This document shows, piece by piece, positions 7,208 through 14,704 of a stretch of DNA of 24,027 nucleotides. Source of the DNA: Phosphoribacter sp964647395 (lineage in GTDB: Bacteria > Actinomycetota > Actinomycetes > Actinomycetales > Dermatophilaceae); the NCBI GenBank assembly GCA_964647395.1, contig CAZYHR010000046.1:1-24027 (forward strand). The letters are read 5' to 3'. The translations under genes were made by a program, and so were the position numbers. Under the pieces are notes generated by a model. It saw only the letters and a list, made by a program, of their open reading frames with translations. It made no database searches and had not been told where the DNA came from. The number at the start of each line of letters is the position of its first letter. Position 1 is the stretch's first letter.

Positions 7208-8809
7208 ATGAGCGACGCGGCCTCGGACGCACCCTTCGCCCCACCCGACGACAGCGGCGACGACCCACGGGTCGCCAGCCTGCGCGAGCGCTTCGCCACC
7301 GCCTATCGGGCCTCCGCCGCGCCGCTGACCGAGGCCGCGGCGGGCAAGCTGGCCCAGCAGGGCAAGCTCTACGTCCGCGACCGCATCGCGCTGCTCGTCG
7401 ACGAGGACTCCTTCGTCGAGGACGGCCGCTACGCCAACTCCCGCGCCGCCGGGCTGCCCGCGGACGGCGTCGTCACCGGGCGCGGCACCGTCGACGGCCG
7501 GCCGGTCGTCGTCATCGCCAACGACCCGGCCGTCAAGGCCGGCTCGTGGGGGGCGCGCACCGTCGAGAAGATCGTCCGGGCCACCGAGATCGCGTTGCGC
7601 GAGGAACTGCCGGTGTTCTGGTTCGTCGACTCCGCCGGTGCCCGGATCACCGACCAGGTCGAGATGTTCCCGGGCCGGCGCGGCGCGGGCCGGATCTTCC
7701 ACAACCAGGTCGCGCTGTCCGGCAAGGTCCCCCAGATCTGCTGCCTGTTCGGGCCGTCCGCGGCCGGCGGGGCCTACATCCCGAGCTTCTGCGACGTCAT
7801 CATCATGGTCGAGGGCAACGCCTCGATGTATCTCGGCAGCCCCCGGATGGCCGAGATGGTGGTCGGCGAGCGGGTGTCCCTCGAGGAGATGGGCGGGGCC
7901 CGGATGCACTGCACGGTCTCCGGGGTCGGCGACCTGCTCGCCGCGGACGACACCGAGGCGATCGAGCTGGCCCGGCTCTACTTCTCCTACCTGCCCGGCT
8001 GCTGGCGCGACCCGGCCCCGACCTACCAGGCGGAGCCGCCCGCCGAGCCGCTCACGCGGCATACCGTGCCCGAGCGGGAGAGCGTGCCCTTCGACATCCA
8101 CGAGGTCATCGACGGACTGGTCGACGAGGACTCGTTCTTCGAGATCAAGCCGCTGTACGCCGCCGAACTGGTCGTCGGGTTCGGTCGCCTCGCAGGGGAG
8201 ACGGTCGGCATCGTCGCGAACAACTCGATGGTCAGGGGCGGGGTGCTGTTCACCGACTCGGCCGACAAGGCGACGCGGTTCATCTGGCTGTGCGACGCGT
8301 ATTCGATCCCGCTGGTCTATCTCGCCGACGTGCCCGGCTTCATGATCGGGTCGGAGGTCGAGCGCGGCGGCATCATCCGGCACGGCGCCAAGATGGTGTC
8401 GGCGGTGTCCGAGGCGACCGTGCCGCAGGTCTGCGTCGTGGTGCGCAAGGCCTACGGCGCCGGGCTGTACGCCATGGCCGGCCCGGGCTTCGGCCCGGAC
8501 GCGACGATCGCGCTGCCCACCGCCAAGATCGCCGTCATGGGTCCGGAGGCCGCGGTCAACGCGGTCTTCGCCAACAAGATCGCCGAGGTCGAGCGGGCCG
8601 ACGGGCCCGCGGCCCGCGAGGCCTACGTCGCCGCCCGCCGCGCCGAGTACGAGGAGGACGTCGACCTCGAGCGGCTGGCCGCGGACCTGGTCATCGACGA
8701 CGTCATCGAGGCCGATGCGCTGCGTGACGCGCTGATCCGCCGGCTGCGGTATGCCGCCCGCCGCGACCGCCGCTTCGCCGACCGGCGGCGGTCGGTGCCA
8801 CCGGTCTGA
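7208..8809 (+). CDS. Acyl-CoA carboxylase beta subunit (carboxyltransferase)
   Basis: This 533-residue crotonase-fold protein has two carboxyltransferase halves. The N-half has GKLYVRDRIALLVDE, the segment VDSAGARITDQ, and FGPSAAGGAYIP with the Gly-Gly oxyanion pair (about residue 190). The C-half has PFDIHEVIDGLVDEDSF, ADVPGFMIGSEVE and VVVRKAYGAGLYAM. It would move the carboxyl group from carboxybiotin to an acyl-CoA. Acetyl-, propionyl- and methylcrotonyl-type enzymes share these motifs, and the substrate cannot be fixed by eye. It lies 34 bases after the acyl-CoA dehydrogenase, so both probably belong to one degradation unit under the MerR regulator. CAGACT six bases before the ATG might also give a leaderless internal transcript. 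It needs a biotin carboxylase partner, possibly the one at 1-289. Confidence 0.95.
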   Translation: MSDAASDAPFAPPDDSGDDPRVASLRERFATAYRASAAPLTEAAAGKLAQQGKLYVRDRIALLVDEDSFVEDGRYANSRAAGLPADGVVTGRGTVDGRPVVVIANDPAVKAGSWGARTVEKIVRATEIALREELPVFWFVDSAGARITDQVEMFPGRRGAGRIFHNQVALSGKVPQICCLFGPSAAGGAYIPSFCDVIIMVEGNASMYLGSPRMAEMVVGERVSLEEMGGARMHCTVSGVGDLLAADDTEAIELARLYFSYLPGCWRDPAPTYQAEPPAEPLTRHTVPERESVPFDIHEVIDGLVDEDSFFEIKPLYAAELVVGFGRLAGETVGIVANNSMVRGGVLFTDSADKATRFIWLCDAYSIPLVYLADVPGFMIGSEVERGGIIRHGAKMVSAVSEATVPQVCVVVRKAYGAGLYAMAGPGFGPDATIALPTAKIAVMGPEAAVNAVFANKIAEVERADGPAAREAYVAARRAEYEEDVDLERLAADLVIDDVIEADALRDALIRRLRYAARRDRRFADRRRSVPPV

Positions 8810-8813
8810 GCCG

Positions 8814-8828
8814 CCGGGGCCGCCCCGG
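8814..8828 (+). terminator. Short GC hairpin after the carboxyltransferase gene
   Basis: CCGGGG, loop CCG, CCCCGG begins five bases after the TGA at 8807-8809. The stem is short and there is no T-tract, so this is a weak call. Confidence 0.4.
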
Positions 8829-8886
8829 ATCCCGACCCGGCAGGGCGGCGCCGCGCGGCTGCGGCGGGGCGCCGCGGCATACCTCT

Positions 8887-8892
8887 TAGAGT
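8887..8892 (+). promoter_or_regulatory. -10 hexamer TAGAGT of the mannosyltransferase gene
   Basis: TAGAGT is followed by eight bases and GTG 8901. There is no ribosome binding site between them, so the transcript is probably leaderless. A copy of the CGGCATAC octamer lies directly upstream at 8875-8882. Confidence 0.55.
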
Positions 8893-8900
8893 GGACCCCC

Positions 8901-10202
8901 GTGGAAGGCCAGTCGCTCGCGTCGCGCATCGCGCACGCCTTCCACCTCCCGCGCCACCGGCACGAGGACGTCGAGCACCCGGACCACGGGCACTGGTGGC
9001 GGTCGTTCGCGCTGTGGTTCCCGCTGACCGTCTACCTGGTGACCCGCGCGATCAACGTCGTGATGTTCGAGGTCATGCAGCGCCACCAGATCGCCATGGG
9101 CGAACAGAACGTCGTGGCTCGGGTGCTCTACCCGACCCCCGCGGCGCCCGGCTACTTCGTCGTCACCGCCAACTGGGACGGGCAGTGGTATCACGAGATC
9201 GCCGACCTCGGCTATCCCAGTCCGCTGCCCGTCGACGAGCACGGCACCGTCGAGCAGAACCCGTGGGCGTTCTATCCGGTCTTCCCCCTGCTGACCCGGG
9301 CGGTCATGTGGCTGACCCGCGCCGACTTCTACGTCGCCGGGTCGACCCTGTCGCTGATCGTCGGCGCGGTCGCGCTGGTCATGCTGTTCCGGCTGGTCGA
9401 CGAGGCGGTCGGGCGGTGGTCGGCGATCGTCACCTCGACCGCGGTCTCCTGCTACGTCGCCGCGCCCGTGCTGCAGACCTCCTACACCGAGTCCTACGCC
9501 CTGCTCGTCGTCGTGCTCACCCTCATGGCGATGCGGGGCCGGCGCTACGGCTGGACGCTGGTCGCCCTGGTCGTGCTGTCGCTGACCCGCAACATCGTGC
9601 TCGCCATGGCACCGGCGCTGCTGGCCCACTTCGCCATCCGATGGCTGCGCCGGGACACCGACCCGTTCCCGATCGGGGACCGGCTGCGGGTCCTCGCGCT
9701 CACCGGCTGCTCCGTGGCGCTGACCTGGCTGTGGAGCGGCATCGCCGGCCTGGTCACCGGCGACCCCGCCGCCTACGCCAAGACGATGGCCGCGTGGCGG
9801 GTCAGCTCGACCGAGATCAAGCTCCGCACCTGGATCGACTACCTCTATTACGACTACGGCTACAAGGGCTGGGTCATCGCCGGCATCCTCGTGGCCCTCT
9901 ACGCCTGGTTCATGCTCACCCACCGCACCGCCCGCTGGGGCCCGGAGCTATGGGGCTGGGCCGGCGCCTACCCCGCCTACCAGGTCCTGGTCACCGGGAT
10001 CGGGCCCTCGCGGATCCGCTACGCGCTGCTGGCCTTCCCCGTCGCCCTGCTCATCGCCTGGCTGCTCAACCGGCCCGCGGTGCGATCGGTGCGCGGCTGG
10101 CTGCTGCTCGGGTTGGCCGTCGGCGGGGTCGTGCTGCAGGGCTGGTGGATCTGGAACTACTGGATCATCCTCACCCTGTCGGGCGACATCCAGTTCCCCT
10201 GA
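8901..10202 (+). CDS. PIG-V-like integral membrane mannosyltransferase (GT-C type)
   Basis: This 433-residue polytopic membrane protein has a short charged, His-rich cytoplasmic start (residues 1-32) and then about ten hydrophobic segments. The first is FALWFPLTVYLVTRAINVVM. Between the first and second segments is NWDGQWYHEIADLGYP (residues 91-106), the WDxxWY motif of PIG-V/GPI mannosyltransferase 2-like proteins, whose Asp acts in GT-C catalysis. AFYPVFPLLTR follows, also typical. Bacterial members are thought to add mannose from a polyprenyl-phosphate donor to cell-envelope glycans or proteins; the acceptor is unknown here. GTG 8901 is chosen because of the TAGAGT -10 eight bases upstream, and because residues in the longer open frame look non-coding. 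It is convergent with maf, nine bases apart. Confidence 0.85.
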   Translation: MEGQSLASRIAHAFHLPRHRHEDVEHPDHGHWWRSFALWFPLTVYLVTRAINVVMFEVMQRHQIAMGEQNVVARVLYPTPAAPGYFVVTANWDGQWYHEIADLGYPSPLPVDEHGTVEQNPWAFYPVFPLLTRAVMWLTRADFYVAGSTLSLIVGAVALVMLFRLVDEAVGRWSAIVTSTAVSCYVAAPVLQTSYTESYALLVVVLTLMAMRGRRYGWTLVALVVLSLTRNIVLAMAPALLAHFAIRWLRRDTDPFPIGDRLRVLALTGCSVALTWLWSGIAGLVTGDPAAYAKTMAAWRVSSTEIKLRTWIDYLYYDYGYKGWVIAGILVALYAWFMLTHRTARWGPELWGWAGAYPAYQVLVTGIGPSRIRYALLAFPVALLIAWLLNRPAVRSVRGWLLLGLAVGGVVLQGWWIWNYWIILTLSGDIQFP

Positions 10203-10211
10203 CCGGCGGGG

Positions 10212-10862
10212 CTACTGGCCTGCGCCGACGATGTCGAACCAGCCGATGTCCAGGTCGCGCAGCAGTTCGCGCAGCAGCGGCAGCGACAGGCCGACGACGT
10301 TGTGCGGGTCACCGTGCACGGCGGTGACGAAGGGGCCGCCCAGGCCGTCGATGGTGAACCCGCCGGCCACCCGCAGCGGCTCGCCGGAGGCGACGTAGGC
10401 GGCGATCTCCACGTCGTCGATCTCGGCGAAGAAGACGGTCGTCGAGGCGGTGGCCCCCAGCGTCGCCTGCGAGCCGCGGGTGCGCTGGTCGACCAGCCAG
10501 TGCCCGGTGTGCAGCACGCCGCTGCGCCCGCGCATCAGGCGCCACCGGGCGGTGGCGTCCGCCGGCCCGTCCGGCTTGCCGTAGACGTCGCCGTCGACCT
10601 CGAGCACCGAGTCGCAGCCCAGCACGATCGAGTCGCTGGGGCACTCCCCGCCGAACGCGACCGCCTCGGCCTTGGCCCGGGCCAGCACCAGGGCGATCTG
10701 GTCGGGCGCCAACGGCCCGAACCGGTCCAGCGCCTCGCTGAGCACGTGGTCCTCGTCGACCTCGCTGACGACGACGGTCGGCTGCACGCCGGCGCGCTGC
10801 AGGGTGACCAGCCGGGCCGGCGATGCCGACCCCAGGACGAGACGGACCAGCGGACTGCTCAC
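10212..10862 (-). CDS. maf: Maf-family nucleoside triphosphate pyrophosphatase
   Basis: This 216-residue cytosolic protein belongs to the Maf/YhdE family, which hydrolyses non-canonical or canonical nucleoside triphosphates to monophosphates and is linked to septum control and nucleotide-pool cleaning. Motifs: LVLGSASPARLVTLQRAGV at residues 8-26 (the SASPxR loop), EVDED, GCDSVLEVDGDVYGKP with the catalytic Asp (about residues 84-97), and GGFTIDGLGG and DPHNVVGLSLPLL near the C-terminus. The length is normal. GTG 10862 is preceded by TAGCCT at six bases, so it is probably transcribed without a leader. It shares the gap of nine bases with the convergent mannosyltransferase gene. In many actinobacteria maf lies close to acyl-CoA carboxylase genes, which fits the neighbourhood. 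Confidence 0.93.
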   Translation of the reverse strand: MSSPLVRLVLGSASPARLVTLQRAGVQPTVVVSEVDEDHVLSEALDRFGPLAPDQIALVLARAKAEAVAFGGECPSDSIVLGCDSVLEVDGDVYGKPDGPADATARWRLMRGRSGVLHTGHWLVDQRTRGSQATLGATASTTVFFAEIDDVEIAAYVASGEPLRVAGGFTIDGLGGPFVTAVHGDPHNVVGLSLPLLRELLRDLDIGWFDIVGAGQ

Positions 10863-10868
10863 GGGGGG

Positions 10869-10874
10869 AGGCTA
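10869..10874 (-). promoter_or_regulatory. -10 hexamer TAGCCT of maf
   Basis: On the minus strand TAGCCT is followed by CCCCCC and then the GTG at 10862. This is the same TANNNT-N6-start layout as at several other genes here. Confidence 0.6.
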
Positions 10875-10891
10875 GCGGACCGAGGTAGGCG

Positions 10892-10907
10892 GCGGGGCTC
10901 GCCCCGC
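10892..10907 (-). terminator. Hairpin after the flavoprotein gene
   Basis: GCGGGG, loop CTCG, CCCCGC lies 13 bases past the stop of the minus-strand flavoprotein and just upstream of the maf promoter. A 6-bp stem with a stable tetraloop is plausible as a terminator, but no T-tract is present. Confidence 0.45.
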
Positions 10908-10919
10908 GGCAGGCCGGGC

Positions 10920-12359
10920 TCAGAGTCGCTCGGCGACCCGGCGGGCGGCGACCTGGGTGATCTCCCAGGCGGTGGCGAAGGGCGGGGCGTAGGACAGGTC
11001 CAGCCAGGCGAAGTCGTCCACCGTCATCCCGGCCCACAGCGCCGTGGCGAAGGCGTCGATGCGCTTGCCGGCGCCGTGCCCGCCGGTGATCTGGGCGCCG
11101 AGCAGCCGCCGGGTGCCCCGATCGGCGAGCACCCGCACCGCGATCGGCTCGGCCTCGGGCAGGTAGCCGCTGGCGGTCGTGCCCTCGGTGGTCACCGCGA
11201 GCACGTCGAGGCCGGCCTGCTCGGCGTGCCGGGTCGACAGGCCGGTCCGGGAGATCTCCAGGTAGGCCGCCCCGGCCACCGTCGGCGGCGCGTGCGGCGC
11301 GACCTGCGGCACGCTGAGGTCCGGGTCGGGATGGGAGCCGGGGTGGGCGGCATACCGGGTGATCGCCGTGCCGAGGGCACCCTCGAAGCGCAGCGAGCCG
11401 CCGGCGAGGTTGTCACCGACCGCCCGGCCGAGTTTGTTGGCGTGGGTGCCCAACGGCAGGTAGACCCACTGACCGGTGACCCGGTGGCGGACCTCGCAGC
11501 AGTCGCCGGCGGCCCACAGCCCCGGGCCGAGGGCGCCCCGCTCGTCGGGCCGCAACCCACCGGAGGTGCCCTTGGCCGGGCCGTCGACGAACTCGGTGAC
11601 CGGCTCGACCCCGATCGCCAGCACGACGTGGCCGGCCTCGACGGTGCCGTGCGTGGTGTGCACGGCCAGCCGGCCCGAGGCGGTGCGCTCGATGCCGTCG
11701 ACCGCGCTGTCGCCGCGCACCTCGACCCCGCCGGCCCGCAGCGCGGCCTCGACCCGATCGCTCTGGTCGGGGTCGAGGTTGCTCATGACCCGCGACCGGG
11801 TCAGCAGGGTGACCCGGTGGCCGCGCCGGCCGGCGGCCTCGGCCATCTCGACCCCGATGTAGCCGCCGCCGACGACGACCACCGGGTGCCCGCTGCCGAC
11901 CAGGCGGTCCAGCCACAGCGCCCCGTCGTCGAGGTCCTTGACCACCCCGACGCCCTCGACGAGCGTGCCGTCGGCGCCGCGCGCCCAGCCGGGCACCATG
12001 GCCCGGGCGCCGGTGGCGATGACGAGTTCGTCGAAGCCGATCGGCTCCGCCGCACCGTCCGGCCCGGCCGCGTGCACCTGGCGCCGGTCCAGGTCGACGT
12101 GCTCGACCGTGGTGCCCATGCGCAGGTCGATGCCGGCGGCCCGGTGCTGGTCGGCGGTCCGCGCGACCAGGGACTGGCCGGAGGCGACGTCGCCGGCCAC
12201 CCAGTAGGGGATCCCGCAGGCGGAATAGGACGTGTGCCCGGTGCGCTCGAGGGCGACGACATCCAGCTCGCGGCCGGTGCGCGCCGCGGTGCGCAGCGCC
12301 TGGTGGGCCGCGCTCATGCCGGCCGCGTCCGCGCCGACGACGACCACCCGGGTGCGCAT
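10920..12359 (-). CDS. FAD-dependent pyridine nucleotide-disulfide oxidoreductase (CoA-disulfide reductase/NADH oxidase-like)
   Basis: This 479-residue flavoprotein has an N-terminal FAD Rossmann motif (VVVVGADAAGMSAA, residues 5-18) and the single redox cysteine motif SYSACGIPY with Cys at 48. ATGA-like ATGARAMVP follows near 115, the NAD(P)H motif VVVVGGGYIGVEMAEA spans about 160-175, and LWAAGDCCEV is the second FAD contact. A C-terminal dimerisation domain includes TRYAAHPGS and SYAPPF. The SxxxCGxP motif places it with CoA-disulfide reductases and NADH oxidases/peroxidases. It would reduce a thiol disulfide, peroxide or oxygen in the cytosol, and the exact substrate is open. The ATG at 12359 shares a base with the TGA of the upstream DUF885 gene (TGATG), so the two are translationally coupled and transcribed from the same promoter. 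Confidence 0.92.
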   Translation of the reverse strand: MRTRVVVVGADAAGMSAAHQALRTAARTGRELDVVALERTGHTSYSACGIPYWVAGDVASGQSLVARTADQHRAAGIDLRMGTTVEHVDLDRRQVHAAGPDGAAEPIGFDELVIATGARAMVPGWARGADGTLVEGVGVVKDLDDGALWLDRLVGSGHPVVVVGGGYIGVEMAEAAGRRGHRVTLLTRSRVMSNLDPDQSDRVEAALRAGGVEVRGDSAVDGIERTASGRLAVHTTHGTVEAGHVVLAIGVEPVTEFVDGPAKGTSGGLRPDERGALGPGLWAAGDCCEVRHRVTGQWVYLPLGTHANKLGRAVGDNLAGGSLRFEGALGTAITRYAAHPGSHPDPDLSVPQVAPHAPPTVAGAAYLEISRTGLSTRHAEQAGLDVLAVTTEGTTASGYLPEAEPIAVRVLADRGTRRLLGAQITGGHGAGKRIDAFATALWAGMTVDDFAWLDLSYAPPFATAWEITQVAARRVAERL

Positions 12360-14062
12360 CACAGCTCGCCGAGCACCGCTGCTCGCAGCGTGTCGAGGTC
12401 GACGCCGCCGATGTCCAGCGCCCGCCGGTGGAAGGCCCGCGGGTCGAAGGCGTCGCCCTCGCGGCGCTGGGCCTCGTCGCGCAACTGCAGCCAGAGCCGC
12501 TCGCCGATCTTGTAGGACGGTGCCTGGCCGGGCCAGCCGAGATAGCGGTTGAGCTCGAAGCGCAGCATGCTCTCGGACTCGACCGAGTGGCTGGTGAGGA
12601 ACTGCCAGGCCTTGTCGTAGGTCCACTCGCCGCCGCCGACCTCCGCGGGCGCGTCGAAGCCGCAGTGGATGCCGATGTCGAGCACGACCCGCGCGGCGCG
12701 CAGCGACTGCCCACCCAGCCAGCCCATCCGGTTGCCGGGGTCGTCCATGTAACCCAACTCGGCCATCAGCCGCTCGGCATACAGCGCCCAACCCTCGCCG
12801 TGCCCGGAGGTCCACGACGCGAGCCGCCGCCACCGGTTGAGCAACTCGGAGCGATAGACCGTCTGGGCGACCTGCAGGTGATGGCCGGGGACACCCTCGT
12901 GATAGACGGTGGTCAGCTCGTTCCAGGTGTGGAAGCGGGTCTCGCCCTTGGGCACCGACCACCACATCCGGCCGGGCCGGGAGAAGTCCTCGCTGGGGCC
13001 GGTGTAGTAGATGCCGCCGGTCTGGGTCGGGGCGATCTTGCACTCGATGCGGCGCACCGGCCCGGGGATGTCGAAGTGGACGTCGGCGAGGTCGGCGATG
13101 ACCTGGTCGGCCTTGTCCTGCATCCACGCCTGCAGCGCGTCGGTGCCCTCGAGGGCGTAGCGCTGGTCGGCCTTGAGCAGGTCGATGGCCTCGCGGATCG
13201 TCGCGCCGGGCCGGACCTGCTCGGCGACGTCCTGCATCTGGGCGGTGATGCGGGCCAACTCCTCCTGCCCCCAGCGATAGGTCTCCTCGAGATCGACCGC
13301 GGCGCCGACGAAGTAGCGGGAGGTCAGCGCGTAGCGCTCGCGCCCGAAGGCGTCGGACTCGGGCGCGGCCGGCAGCAGGTCGCGCTCCAGGAAGTCGCGC
13401 AGCGTCCGGTAGGCCGCGGCCGCACCGTCCGCGGCGGCCGCTAGCCGGGCGCGCACCTCGGGGGCCAGGTCGGCATCACCCGCCCGGGCGCCGGCCACGA
13501 GCTTGGCGAAGTAGCCGTCGTCGGCGACCAGGTCGTCGCACTGCGTCATGCATTCGCGGACCTGCCGCTGAGGCACGACGTTGCCGCGGTCGCGGGCGTA
13601 GGCCAGCGACTCGGCGTACTGGGCCAGCGCGGTCGGCACCTTCTCCAGCCGGGCGGCCACCGTCGTCCATTGCTCGTCGGTGTCCTGGGGCATGAGGTCG
13701 AAGATGTCGCGCACCGACTGCAGCGGCGAGGCGATGACGTTGAGGTTCATCTCGTCCAGGCCGATCGCGTGCATCTGCTCGGCCAGCTCGAGGCGGTCGC
13801 GCAGCGCGGCGACGGTGACCCGGTCGATGTCGTCGACCGGCTCGGCGTCGGCGAGCCGGGCCAGGACCTCCTGGCGCAGCCGGGCGTGGGCGGCGTAGCC
13901 GGCCGGGGAGAGGTCGTCGATGTCCTCGTCGTGGCCGGGGATGCCGAGATAGGTGGCGTCGAGCGGCGACAGTTCGACGGAGCGGGCGAGGTAGTCGTCG
14001 GCGATCCGGTCGACGGCGGTGGGCTGGCGGGTCGCGCTCGTGGCGCTGCTCTGCGTGGTCAC
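12359..14062 (-). CDS. DUF885 family protein, putative zinc metallopeptidase
   Basis: This 567-residue protein of the DUF885 family carries the diagnostic YHEGVPGHHLQ motif (His 388, Glu 389, His 394/395). The segment GHGEGWALYAERLM about 35 residues later probably supplies the third metal ligand. The N-terminal half is helical (VDRIADDYLARSVELSPLDATYLG onward), and the C-terminus has RFELNRYLGWPGQAPSYKIG, typical of the family. Related proteins are annotated as dipeptidases or carboxypeptidases, but activity for most is unproven. There is no signal peptide, so it is probably cytosolic. GTG 14062 is chosen because TAGCGT stands eight bases upstream and the longer open frame has no family similarity. 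It heads a two-gene operon with the flavoprotein. Confidence 0.93.
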   Translation of the reverse strand: MTTQSSATSATRQPTAVDRIADDYLARSVELSPLDATYLGIPGHDEDIDDLSPAGYAAHARLRQEVLARLADAEPVDDIDRVTVAALRDRLELAEQMHAIGLDEMNLNVIASPLQSVRDIFDLMPQDTDEQWTTVAARLEKVPTALAQYAESLAYARDRGNVVPQRQVRECMTQCDDLVADDGYFAKLVAGARAGDADLAPEVRARLAAAADGAAAAYRTLRDFLERDLLPAAPESDAFGRERYALTSRYFVGAAVDLEETYRWGQEELARITAQMQDVAEQVRPGATIREAIDLLKADQRYALEGTDALQAWMQDKADQVIADLADVHFDIPGPVRRIECKIAPTQTGGIYYTGPSEDFSRPGRMWWSVPKGETRFHTWNELTTVYHEGVPGHHLQVAQTVYRSELLNRWRRLASWTSGHGEGWALYAERLMAELGYMDDPGNRMGWLGGQSLRAARVVLDIGIHCGFDAPAEVGGGEWTYDKAWQFLTSHSVESESMLRFELNRYLGWPGQAPSYKIGERLWLQLRDEAQRREGDAFDPRAFHRRALDIGGVDLDTLRAAVLGEL

Positions 14063-14070
14063 GAGTGGGG

Positions 14071-14076
14071 ACGCTA
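14071..14076 (-). promoter_or_regulatory. -10 hexamer TAGCGT of the DUF885-flavoprotein operon
   Basis: On the minus strand TAGCGT is followed by eight bases and GTG 14062, another likely leaderless start. The divergent acetyltransferase begins 98 bases further on. Confidence 0.55.
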
Positions 14077-14173
14077 CCCGACCGAGGGGTGTGCGCGTGC
14101 GGGGTCGGCGGGGGCCGGTGCGGTGACAGGCCGGCGACAGGTCGCGGTCAGGGGCCGGGAGCACGGTGGCCGC

Positions 14174-14704
14174 ATGACCATCTCCGCCCTGGACATCCGG
14201 GCCCTGCGGGCCCACGACCCGTTCCCGCTGCTCATCGTGCACGCGGGCCTGTCGGAGCAGTCCCGCGAACTGCGCTACCACACGCCGACCCCGCGGTTGA
14301 CCCGTTCGATGCTGCGACTGCTCACCCGGCTGCGCCCCGGCCACCACGAGGCGTATGCCGCCTGGCAGGGCACCCGGCCGGTCGGCATCGTCCGGTGGGC
14401 GCGGCTGCACGCCGACCCCGGGCACGAGGAGCACGGCTGGGCCGACCTGGCGCTCGAGGTCGTCGACACCCACCAGGGCAGCGGCGTCGGCCGGGCGCTG
14501 GCGGCGCGGGCGGCCCGAGCGGCGGTGGCCGCCGGCGTGCACGCCTTCGTCGTCGACGTGCCCGACCGCAACGTGGTGGTGCAGGGCTGGCTGCGGGCCC
14601 TGGGGGCCCGCCGCGACCCGGGGGTGCCCGACCGCTTCCACGTCGACCCGCGCCGGCTGGCGCAGGTGGCACCGGCGACGGCGCCGGGCGGTGGGTCGTG
14701 GTGA
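14174..14704 (+). CDS. GNAT-family N-acetyltransferase
   Basis: This 176-residue protein has the GNAT core. The acetyl-CoA site reads LEVVDTHQGSGVGRALAARA (about residues 96-115, the Q-x-x-G-x-G loop). It follows the strand WADLAL and precedes HAFVVDVPDRNVVVQGWLRALGA, the second half of the domain. The N-terminal region (DIRALRAHDPFPLLIVH, then LRYHTPTPRLTRSMLRLL) is less conserved. It would transfer an acetyl group to an unknown amine, and no target is suggested by the neighbours. ATG 14174 begins the compact domain; the upstream open frame is antisense shadow of the DUF885 gene. The stop TGA overlaps the GTG of the following phosphoesterase gene as GTGA, so the two genes are likely co-transcribed. 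Confidence 0.85.
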   Translation: MTISALDIRALRAHDPFPLLIVHAGLSEQSRELRYHTPTPRLTRSMLRLLTRLRPGHHEAYAAWQGTRPVGIVRWARLHADPGHEEHGWADLALEVVDTHQGSGVGRALAARAARAAVAAGVHAFVVDVPDRNVVVQGWLRALGARRDPGVPDRFHVDPRRLAQVAPATAPGGGSW

